Assembly: GCF_010093445.1 (NCBI RefSeq)
Contig: NZ_PDWW01000019.1
Span: forward strand, 25,267-89,266
DNA from: Pseudoxanthomonas japonensis
GTDB lineage: Bacteria; Pseudomonadota; Gammaproteobacteria; Xanthomonadales; Xanthomonadaceae
Direction: 5' to 3'
DNA: 64,000 bases
The notes under the pieces are model-generated. The model saw only the letters and a list, made by a program, of their open reading frames with translations. It did no database searches and was not told where the DNA came from. Every line of letters begins with the position of its first letter. Position 1 is the stretch's first letter. The position numbers and the translations under genes are program-made. Positions 55,120 to 64,000 of this stretch are shown here, piece by piece.

Positions 55120-55593
55120 GCCGACCGACCGTATCGGGCCGAGCTATCCGCGAGTCGCCGGACGGTGTTTCACCTCTCCAGGCAAGGCATGTGATGGTGC
55201 GGTGCGCGCAGTTCTCATCGCGCCGTGCCTGCGGTGATCATGTACCGGACCAGTAGGGTTCGCAGGTGATCGCAGCGCCATCTCATGTCGCCAGCAGAAC
55301 CGCGCTGCCCAACCCGGAGCGCACTGTAGGCAAGCGTTTGGGGAAGGGCAACGCATAACATCGTGGGCAACCGGGCGCACGATCTGTGGATAAGATGTGC
55401 GTGTTTTCAGCCCTCAAAGTTGTCCACAGGATCCAGCACAGCTACAGCCGACCCTGTCCACCGGGTTGGAAGAAGAAAAAACAAAACAAATTCATGGGGT
55501 TAGGTAGGTTTTCCCGGCTTTTCATGCCTACCACCACCACCAGCTTTTAAGCTTTTAGTCTTAAAAATCCAAAGCGAAGGGGCTCCAACACTC
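55120..55593. other. Probable oriC region between dnaA and dnaN
   Basis: This 474-bp gap holds no gene. It has a perfect DnaA box in reverse orientation (TGTGGATAA, 55385-55393) and a one-mismatch box in forward orientation (TTGTCCACA, 55420-55428). A clearly AT-rich stretch (about 55468-55575, with AAAAAACAAAACAAATTC and CTTTTAAGCTTTTAG) fits a DNA-unwinding element immediately before dnaN. Gene strand changes at dnaA: all genes to the right are plus. Placement is by analogy with Xanthomonas-type dnaA-dnaN origins and has not been measured. GC-skew inversion would be the first test. Confidence 0.78.
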
Positions 55594-56694
55594 ATGCGTT
55601 TCAGTCTGCAGCGCGAAGCTTTCCTCAAACCCTTGGCCCAGGTGGTCAACGTGGTCGAACGCCGGCAGACGCTGCCGGTCCTGGCGAATTTCCTGGTGCA
55701 GGTGCAGAACGGACAGCTCTCGCTGACGGGCACGGACCTGGAAGTCGAGATGATTTCGCGTATCGCGGTCGACGACGCGCAGGACGGTGAGACGACGATT
55801 CCTGCCCGCAAGCTGTTCGACATCATTCGCGCCCTGCCCGATGGCAGCAAAGTCACCGTCAGCCAGACGGGCGACAAGGTCACCGTGCAGGCCGGCCGCA
55901 GCCGTTTCACGTTGGCCACGCTGCCTGCCAACGATTTCCCGTCGGTGGACGAGGTCGAGGCCACCGAGCGCATCGAAGTGCCGGAAGCGACGCTGAAGGA
56001 ACTGATCGAGCGCACCTCGTTCGCCATGGCCCAGCAGGACGTGCGCTACTACCTCAACGGCCTGCTGTTCGACCTGAGTGAGCGCACCCTGCGTTGCGTG
56101 GCGACCGACGGCCACCGTCTGGCGATGTGCGAGTCGCAGCTGGAAGGTGCTCCCGTGGGCAAGCGGCAGATCATCGTGCCGCGCAAGGGCGTGACCGAGC
56201 TGCAGCGCCTGCTGGAAGGCGGCGACCGCGCGTTGGAGCTGGAAGTCGGCCGAAGCCACATCCGGGTGAAGCGCGACGATGTCACTTTCACCTCCAAACT
56301 GATCGACGGCCGTTTCCCGGATTACGCGGCGGTGATTCCGATCGGTGCCGATCGCGAAGTGCAGCTGGATCGTGAAGTACTGCGGGCGGCGCTCCAGCGT
56401 GCCGCGATCCTGTCGAACGAGAAGTACCGCGGCGTCCGCGTGGAAGTTTCGCCGGGCCAGTTGAAGATCAGTGCCCATAATCCCGAGCAGGAAGAGGCGC
56501 AGGAAGAGATCGAGGCCGATACCAAGGTCGACGGTCTGGCGATCGGCTTCAACGTGAACTACCTGCTGGATGCGCTGTCCGCCCTGCGCGACGAGCACAT
56601 CGTCCTGCAGCTGCGCGACGCCAACTCCTCCGCCCTGGTCCGCGAAGCGAGCAGCGAGAAGTCCCGGCACGTCGTGATGCCGCTGCGTCTCTGA
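55594..56694 (+). CDS. dnaN: DNA polymerase III beta sliding clamp
   Basis: A 366-residue clamp that encircles DNA and tethers polymerase III. It has three similar domains of about 120 residues. Landmarks are QREAFLKPLAQVVNVVERRQ at the start, LTGTDLEVEM near 45, a hydrophobic-pocket segment ATDGHRLAMCE near 168 and the C-terminal VMPLRL that ends every clamp. ATG at 55594 with an AAGGGG-like ribosome site upstream. Immediately downstream of the presumed origin; then a terminator and parS precede recF. Confidence 0.98.
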   Translation: MRFSLQREAFLKPLAQVVNVVERRQTLPVLANFLVQVQNGQLSLTGTDLEVEMISRIAVDDAQDGETTIPARKLFDIIRALPDGSKVTVSQTGDKVTVQAGRSRFTLATLPANDFPSVDEVEATERIEVPEATLKELIERTSFAMAQQDVRYYLNGLLFDLSERTLRCVATDGHRLAMCESQLEGAPVGKRQIIVPRKGVTELQRLLEGGDRALELEVGRSHIRVKRDDVTFTSKLIDGRFPDYAAVIPIGADREVQLDREVLRAALQRAAILSNEKYRGVRVEVSPGQLKISAHNPEQEEAQEEIEADTKVDGLAIGFNVNYLLDALSALRDEHIVLQLRDANSSALVREASSEKSRHVVMPLRL

Positions 56695-56700
56695 CCTGTC

Positions 56701-56716
56701 TGTTCCACGTGGAACA
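56701..56716. promoter_or_regulatory. parS centromere site 1
   Basis: TGTTCCACGTGGAACA, a perfect 16-bp palindrome identical to parS sites known in Pseudomonas-type ParB systems. Lies seven bases after dnaN, outside any gene. Two further perfect copies lie in recF. Confidence 0.93.
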
Positions 56717-56721
56717 CGATG

Positions 56722-56753
56722 CATCGCCCGGCTCAGGCCGGGCGATGTCGTTT
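56722..56753 (+). terminator. Hairpin terminator after dnaN
   Basis: CATCGCCCGGC pairs with GCCGGGCGATG around TCAG, followed by TCGTTT. Strong stem, weak T-run. It overlaps no gene and adjoins parS site 1. Confidence 0.65.
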
Positions 56754-56894
56754 GGGCTCCACGAGAATCAGGCGGGCCATGGCCCGGGCCACCTCACGCG
56801 CTAGAATTTGATCCATGACGCTGCTGGTTCCCTGCCCTTTTCCCGCCCCGGTCCATGACAGCCCGCGCCCCTTGTCCTGCGCGAGGCGTCTCCC

Positions 56895-58001
56895 ATGCAG
56901 GTAACCCGACTGGAAGCCAGCGGGCTGCGGCGCTTCCCGCAGGTCTCCCTGATACCGGAAGTCGGGCTCAACCTGATCACCGGTGACAACGGGGCCGGCA
57001 AGACCAGCCTGCTGGAAGCCCTGCACCTGATGGCGTATGGCCGGAGCTTCCGGGGACGCGTGCGGGACGGACTGGTGCGGACGGGCGCAGAGGCGGTCGA
57101 GGTCTTCGTCGAATGGCGCGAAGCCAGCCAGGGCCGTCATCGCCGGGCCGGCTTGCGGCACAGTGGCCAGGCATGGACGGGCAGGCTGGATGGCGAGAAT
57201 GTCGCGCAGCTGGGGGATCTCTGTGCCGCCTTGGCCGTCGTCAGCTTCGAGCCTGGCAGCCACGCGCTGGTGACTGGCGGGGGCGAACCGCGCCGCCGAT
57301 TCATGGATTGGGGCTTGTTCCACGTGGAACAGGGTCGTGAAGGGGGCTTTCTCCCCTTGTGGCGGCGGTACGCGCGCGCGTTGAAACAACGGAACAGCCT
57401 ACTCAAGGCGGGCATCGCCGGTGCGCAGCTGGATGCGTGGGACCACGAGCTCGCGGAGGCCGGTGAGCCCCTGACCAGCCACCGCCAAGGCTATCTGGAC
57501 GCGCTCCAAGGCGATCTGGCTGATGTGGTCCGTGAACTTGCCCCGTCGCTCGGGGCTGCCACGCTCCAGTTCCAGCCGGGCTGGCGGCGCCATGAGCTTT
57601 CACTGGCGGATGCGTTGCTGCTGTCCCGCGACCGGGATCGTGCCGCCGGCTACACGACGGTCGGGCCACACCGGGCGGACTGGCGTATCGACTACTCCAC
57701 CCTGCCTCAGCGGGAGACCCTGTCACGCGGCCAGGCCAAGCTGACTGCCCTCTCCTGCCTGCTGGCGCAGGCGCAGGACTTCGCCCGTCGTCGCGGCGAA
57801 TGGCCGGTCATGGCACTGGACGATCTCGCGTCAGAACTCGACCGGCACCACCAGCGCCGGATCCTGGAGCGCCTGCTGTCCAGCGGCGCGCAGGTCTTTA
57901 TCACCGGGACGGAGTCCCCGATGGGGCTGGCCGATGCTGGCATCCGTCCAGCGCTGTTCCACGTGGAACAGGGGACGGTCCAGCCAGTCCCGGGTGCCTG
58001 A
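56895..58001 (+). CDS. recF: DNA replication and repair protein RecF
   Basis: A 368-residue SMC-like ATPase that helps load RecA at gaps. Walker A GDNGAGKTSL is at residues 30-39; the signature TLSRGQAKLTALS lies near 277 and Walker B MALDDLASELD near 304. Two 16-bp parS palindromes are encoded in the frame, giving the hexapeptide LFHVEQ at residues 141-146 and again at 354-359. The first is at a place where RecF proteins often have a similar DWGxFHxE motif; the second is at the poorly conserved C-terminus. ATG at 56895. Confidence 0.96.
   Translation: MQVTRLEASGLRRFPQVSLIPEVGLNLITGDNGAGKTSLLEALHLMAYGRSFRGRVRDGLVRTGAEAVEVFVEWREASQGRHRRAGLRHSGQAWTGRLDGENVAQLGDLCAALAVVSFEPGSHALVTGGGEPRRRFMDWGLFHVEQGREGGFLPLWRRYARALKQRNSLLKAGIAGAQLDAWDHELAEAGEPLTSHRQGYLDALQGDLADVVRELAPSLGAATLQFQPGWRRHELSLADALLLSRDRDRAAGYTTVGPHRADWRIDYSTLPQRETLSRGQAKLTALSCLLAQAQDFARRRGEWPVMALDDLASELDRHHQRRILERLLSSGAQVFITGTESPMGLADAGIRPALFHVEQGTVQPVPGA
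57316..57331. promoter_or_regulatory. parS centromere site 2, inside recF
   Basis: Perfect TGTTCCACGTGGAACA within recF, encoding part of LFHVEQ at residues 141-146. Confidence 0.9.
57955..57970. promoter_or_regulatory. parS centromere site 3, inside recF
   Basis: Perfect TGTTCCACGTGGAACA near the end of recF, encoding part of a second LFHVEQ at residues 354-359. Confidence 0.9.
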
Positions 58002-58024
58002 ACCCGGGGCTAAGTGCCCACCAG

Positions 58025-60579
<2,555 letters not shown>

Positions 60580-60589
60580 CGCCGCGCGA

Positions 60590-61423
60590 ATGAGCGAGGT
60601 GCGCCCCCTGTCCGACGCCGTCGAAGCGAAGCCGGCCGCCCTGCCCTTGCGCAGCGTGCTGCCGGCGTTCGCCCTTGATGTCGTACTCGCGATCACGCTC
60701 TCGTTCTCGACGCTGATGCTGGGCCTGGTCGGCTGGGCGGCGTGGCAAGGCATCCGGATCGCGCAGCAGCAAGGAGGAGCGCCGGATGCGCAGGCGTTGC
60801 AGGCGCAGCTCGGTACACCGCCCGTCCTCTTCCTGATCGTCACCACACTGGTCAGCACGGGTGGTACGGCCCTGGTGCTGTACGTCTGGCGCCGCCGTGC
60901 GACCCCTGTGGAGCGGCGCGAGTCCCATGACCGCCTGCGTCTTCCCGGGACCTGGGGCTGGGCGCTGGGCGCCGGCTTGGCGACGTTCGTTTTCAGCACG
61001 GTGATGAGCGCCAGTGGGCGTGCCCTGGGGTTGGATCTCGAACCCAGCAACCTGGACCTGATCCGGGACGGTTTCGCCCGGTTTCCGGTGTTCCTGGCGC
61101 TGTTCGCGGTCGTGCTGGCGCCGTTGTACGAGGAACTGCTGTTCCGCCGGGTCCTGTTCGGACGGCTGTGGCAGGCTGGCTGGCCGGTCCTGGGACTGGT
61201 CCTCAGCAGCCTGGTCTTCGCGCTGGTCCACGAACTGCCGGGCCTCAATGGCAAGCCGCTGGGCAGCACGGTGTTCCTGATCCTGGTCTACGCCGGCATG
61301 GGCGCTATCTTCGCCTGGGTTTACCGCCGGACCGGCACCCTGTGGGCGCCCATCGCCGCCCATATCCTGAACAATGCGATAGCGCTGGCTGTCCTGCAGG
61401 TTTACGGCGGCGCGCCGGTCTAA
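60590..61423 (+). CDS. CPBP-family intramembrane metalloprotease
   Basis: A 277-residue polytopic protein with about seven hydrophobic segments. The three CPBP (Abi/CaaX-protease) motifs are present: YEELLFRRVLFGRLW near 184 (EExxxR), SLVFALVHELPG near 205 (FxxxH) and HILNNAIALAVL near 260 (HxxxN). These bind metal and cleave within the membrane. It starts 10 bases after gyrB, so may share its transcript. Natural substrate unknown. Members can act in bacteriocin immunity or in processing of membrane peptides. Confidence 0.88.
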   Translation: MSEVRPLSDAVEAKPAALPLRSVLPAFALDVVLAITLSFSTLMLGLVGWAAWQGIRIAQQQGGAPDAQALQAQLGTPPVLFLIVTTLVSTGGTALVLYVWRRRATPVERRESHDRLRLPGTWGWALGAGLATFVFSTVMSASGRALGLDLEPSNLDLIRDGFARFPVFLALFAVVLAPLYEELLFRRVLFGRLWQAGWPVLGLVLSSLVFALVHELPGLNGKPLGSTVFLILVYAGMGAIFAWVYRRTGTLWAPIAAHILNNAIALAVLQVYGGAPV

Positions 61424-61492
61424 TGTGATTGACGAAAGTTTAAGACGCGCTTGCCCAGACTCGGGTGTCACGCAATGTCGCAGGGGGCGAGC

Positions 61493-62299
61493 ATGAAACT
61501 CCGTATCCTCGGAACCGCCATGGTGCTGGGCCTGACGGCCTGCGCTACCACCACCTCGCCCACTGGGCGCACCCAGATGGTGGGCGGCGTGTCGCAGGCG
61601 CAATTGGACCAGTTGGGCGCACAGGCGTTCGCCGAAACCAAGGCGAAGGAAACCCTCAACCGGGACGCGAAACAGAACGCCTACGTCACCTGCGTGGTCA
61701 ATGCGCTGGTACGTCAGCTTCCGCCGGAGCAGCGCAGCGTCGCCTGGGAGACCGCCGTCTTCACCGACAAGGAACCCAACGCGTTCGCCTTGCCGGGAGG
61801 CAAGGTAGGCGTGAACACCGGCATCTTCACCGTCGCCAAGAATCAGGATCAGCTGGCCGCGGTATTGGGGCACGAGATCGGTCACGTGATCGCTCGGCAC
61901 CATGAGGAGCGCATCACCCGCCAGATGGGAGCGCAGGCGGGCTTGGGCGTCTTGGGCGCGTTGGCAGGCGCCCGATATGGCGATGGCGCGGCCAGCACGG
62001 TCAACCAGCTGGGCGGTATGACGGCGCAGGCCGCCTTCCTGCTGCCGGGCTCCCGCACCCAGGAAAGCGAAGCCGACGTCGTCGGCCAGCGGCTGATGGC
62101 GCAGGCCGGTTTCGATCCCCGCCAGGCCGTCGGACTCTGGCAGAACATGATGGCCGCCAGCGGCGGGCGCTCACCGCAATGGCTCTCGACGCACCCCGAT
62201 CCCGCGAACCGCATCCGCGAACTGGAGCGCGACGCCCCTTCCCTCGTACCCACCTACGAGGCGGCCAGGAAGGCCGGAAACGCACCGAAGTGCGGCTGA
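61493..62299 (+). CDS. M48 family metalloprotease lipoprotein (LoiP/YcaL-like)
   Basis: A 268-residue envelope protease. Signal peptide with lipobox LTAC (Cys17). The zinc site is HEIGH (127-131) with the third ligand in ESEADVVGQRL near 190. Its form matches LoiP and YcaL, outer-membrane quality-control proteases that degrade stalled porins. ATG at 61493 with AGGGGG eight bases upstream is preferred to ATG at 61475. Preceded by a CPBP protease gene and followed by a TPR protein. Confidence 0.92.
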   Translation: MKLRILGTAMVLGLTACATTTSPTGRTQMVGGVSQAQLDQLGAQAFAETKAKETLNRDAKQNAYVTCVVNALVRQLPPEQRSVAWETAVFTDKEPNAFALPGGKVGVNTGIFTVAKNQDQLAAVLGHEIGHVIARHHEERITRQMGAQAGLGVLGALAGARYGDGAASTVNQLGGMTAQAAFLLPGSRTQESEADVVGQRLMAQAGFDPRQAVGLWQNMMAASGGRSPQWLSTHPDPANRIRELERDAPSLVPTYEAARKAGNAPKCG

Positions 62300-62431
62300 C
62301 ACACGCCACGGTATTGCTGCTTAGCAACATCTGAAACGGTATCCGCCGCCACTGGCTTTCTGTTAGTTTTGCCGGCCCTACACGTCGGCGGGATGTCGTG
62401 TCATCTCCCGCAAGGCCCCATGAGGTTAGAC

Positions 62432-63628
62432 ATGAAGCTTCGTAATCCCAAGACCACTCTCCTCAGTCTCGCGCTGCTTGCCACCTTCGGTGGAGGGCTC
62501 GTGGCGGATGCCGCGGCTGTCGAGCGCCCGGAGGATCGCAACGCGCGTCGCAGCCAGCAGAAGTCTGGCAAGGAAGAGGTGCGTTTTCCCGACGCCACGC
62601 GAGAGGAGCCGAAACTCAAGTCTTCCTCGAAGATGCAGGGGAAGCTGAGCAAGCTCTACAAGGCTTATGAAAAAGAAGACAACGATGCTGAAGTGCTGGC
62701 GCTGGCCAAGGAAGTCCTGGCAGACACCAACGCCAATGAATATGACAAGGGTGTAGCGGCCCAGCTTGCCGCCCAAGCGGCGTACAACCAGGATGACCTG
62801 GCGGGAGCGACGGAATACCTCAAGCAGCTGCTGGCGCTCAATTCGCTAAGCAACAACAATCATTACCAGTCCATGTTGATGCTGGCGCAGATCCACCTGC
62901 AGCAGGATCAGTTCCAGGAAGGTATCACCACCCTGGATCGCTACTTCGCAGAAACCAAGTCGTCCAAGCCGGAAGAGTTGATCCAGAAAGGCCAAGCGCT
63001 CTACATGATGGAAAAGTATGCGGAGGCCATTCCGGTTCTCAAGCAGGCCATCGAGACCAGCCCGGAACCCAAGGACAACTGGTACGGACTCCTGCTCGCT
63101 TCCTATACCGAGGCCGGCCAGACAGCCGAGGCAGTCAAGCTTGCCGAGCAACAGGCAACCAAGAATCCTGCCGACAAGAAGTCGCAGATGAACCTGGTGG
63201 CCACGTATCAGCAGTCGGACCAGTTCGACAAGGCTGCCAGCATCCTCGAGAAGCTGCGCGCCGAGGGTCAACTGACCGATGAGAAGGAATATCGCCAGTT
63301 GTACGTCACCTACGCCAACATGGAAGGAAAGGAAAAGGAAGTGATCTCGGTGGTCAACGAGGGCATGCAGAAAGGTCTTCTGAAGCCGGATCACCAGACC
63401 TACCTTGCGTTGGCACAGGCGTACTACTATTCCGAGCAGATTCCGCAGGCGATCGAAGCGTGGCAGAAGGCGGCCCCGCTCTCCAAGGATGGCGAGACCT
63501 ACCTCAACCTAGCACGCGTGTTCTGGCAGGAAGGCCGTATCCCCGAAGCCAAGACCGCCGCGCGGGCCGCGCTGGAGAAGGGATTGAAGAAGCCGGAAGA
63601 CGCGAAGAAGATCATCGCGCTGCCGTAA
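62432..63628 (+). CDS. Exported tetratricopeptide-repeat protein
   Basis: A 398-residue protein with an N-terminal signal sequence (LLSLALLATFGGGLVADAAA, about residues 10-29). From residue 70 on it is almost wholly helical with at least seven TPR-like 34-residue repeats (GKLSKLYKAYEKEDNDAEVL, YLKQLLALNSLSNNNHYQS, LAQAYYYSEQIPQAIEAWQK). Periplasmic scaffold role likely. Codons are visibly less GC-rich than in neighbours (AAG/GAA rich). ATG at 62432 with GAGG six bases before. Precedes tonB on the same strand; the gap of 159 bp has no terminator, so they may be co-transcribed. Confidence 0.85.
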   Translation: MKLRNPKTTLLSLALLATFGGGLVADAAAVERPEDRNARRSQQKSGKEEVRFPDATREEPKLKSSSKMQGKLSKLYKAYEKEDNDAEVLALAKEVLADTNANEYDKGVAAQLAAQAAYNQDDLAGATEYLKQLLALNSLSNNNHYQSMLMLAQIHLQQDQFQEGITTLDRYFAETKSSKPEELIQKGQALYMMEKYAEAIPVLKQAIETSPEPKDNWYGLLLASYTEAGQTAEAVKLAEQQATKNPADKKSQMNLVATYQQSDQFDKAASILEKLRAEGQLTDEKEYRQLYVTYANMEGKEKEVISVVNEGMQKGLLKPDHQTYLALAQAYYYSEQIPQAIEAWQKAAPLSKDGETYLNLARVFWQEGRIPEAKTAARAALEKGLKKPEDAKKIIALP

Positions 63629-63787
63629 CGGGAGCCGCTGACACCGAAGGCCAAAAAAGCGGTTTGGATGATGGCATCGGGGCGTCGGATTGGTATAAGC
63701 TGGGGATTCCGCCGATGAAAACCATCGGCAGGATCCAGAATCAACGAGGCGCCCCGGCGCCCGTATCAACCTTGAGTTAATTGGCGC

Positions 63788-64000
63788 ATGGCTGAACAAC
63801 TGGTCATCAACAGGTACCGGGAACAGGAAGAGGACAACAGCCTCAACTGGCCGCGTATCATCGGTATTGCCTTCGTGATCGCGCTGCACGCGGCAGCGCT
63901 GCTTGCGCTGCTGATCCCGGCGGTCGCTCCGCCTGCGGAAAAGGAAAAGGAACGCCGGACGTCGGTCGTCATCGTTGACGCACCGCCTCCGCCGCCTCCC
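63788..64000 (+). CDS. tonB: Energy transducer TonB, 5' part (cut by window end)
   Basis: The first 71 codons of TonB. The start MAEQLVINRY is followed by a membrane helix at about residues 25-44 (IIGIAFVIALHAAALLALLI), with the His of the transmembrane segment (SxxxH-like ALHAA) present, then a Lys/Glu stretch and the beginning of a proline-rich linker (DAPPPPPP). TonB couples the proton motive force to outer-membrane receptors through ExbBD. The C-terminal domain and exbB/exbD would lie beyond 64000. Confidence 0.88.
   Translation, partial: MAEQLVINRYREQEEDNSLNWPRIIGIAFVIALHAAALLALLIPAVAPPAEKEKERRTSVVIVDAPPPPPP

Overview
The window is a GC-rich chromosomal segment with the gene order dnaA-dnaN-recF-gyrB next to rpmH-rnpA-yidC-mnmE. 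It therefore spans the replication origin of a gammaproteobacterium. The family complement points to Xanthomonadaceae, probably Pseudoxanthomonas, Stenotrophomonas, Xanthomonas or a close relative: monomeric isocitrate dehydrogenase, a PatZ-like acetyltransferase, an I78 inhibitor, a TonB beginning MAEQLVINRY, and REP-type palindromes such as TGTAGGAGCGACGTGAGTCG. Genus is not settled from sequence alone. Layout, left part: 165-7209 is a tightly overlapping five-gene MoxR/DUF58/Bat-like operon. 7297-7662 is an I78-type inhibitor lipoprotein. 7902-14025 holds glutamate synthase, gltB and gltD, separated by an intergenic palindromic repeat. 14080-17643 carries an unknown exported protein, a decayed alcohol dehydrogenase tail, a two-domain methylglyoxal-synthase protein, a BenE transporter and a PepSY protein. 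17694-21884 is on the minus strand: an MFS exporter, a hexose-6-phosphate mutarotase, an MltB-type transglycosylase and a chagasin-type inhibitor. 21954-26630 reads plus: queF, a LysM protein, a lipoprotein, monomeric isocitrate dehydrogenase and a small cyclotransferase-fold protein. Layout, middle: 26726-32460 has a small gene divergent from a LysR regulator, then aceK and a patZ-like gene, which would place phosphorylation and acetylation control of central carbon enzymes side by side. 32468-36457 is rich in local duplications: a 248-bp tandem duplication that left a gene-tail relic, and a 125-bp array that repeats the end of hrpB. HrpB itself carries an in-frame palindromic element. 39196-49476 includes TatD, two ABC-2 export systems (one coupled to a ketopantoate-reductase homologue), a flavodoxin/ferredoxin reductase, an S33 peptidase, an outer-membrane barrel and a lipoprotein with a TonB-like C-terminal domain. 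Layout, right: 49709-53522 is mnmE, yidC, rnpA and rpmH on the minus strand. From dnaA (53791) every gene reads plus, away from the presumed origin at 55120-55593. Three perfect 16-bp parS palindromes lie at 56701, 57316 and 57955, the last two inside recF. Then come gyrB with an extended -10 promoter, a CPBP protease, an M48 lipoprotein protease, a TPR protein and the start of tonB, cut by the window end. No rRNA, tRNA, CRISPR array, insertion sequence or prophage was seen. The unusual content is in repeats that became part of genes and in a few odd domain architectures. No wholly new multi-gene system could be demonstrated.
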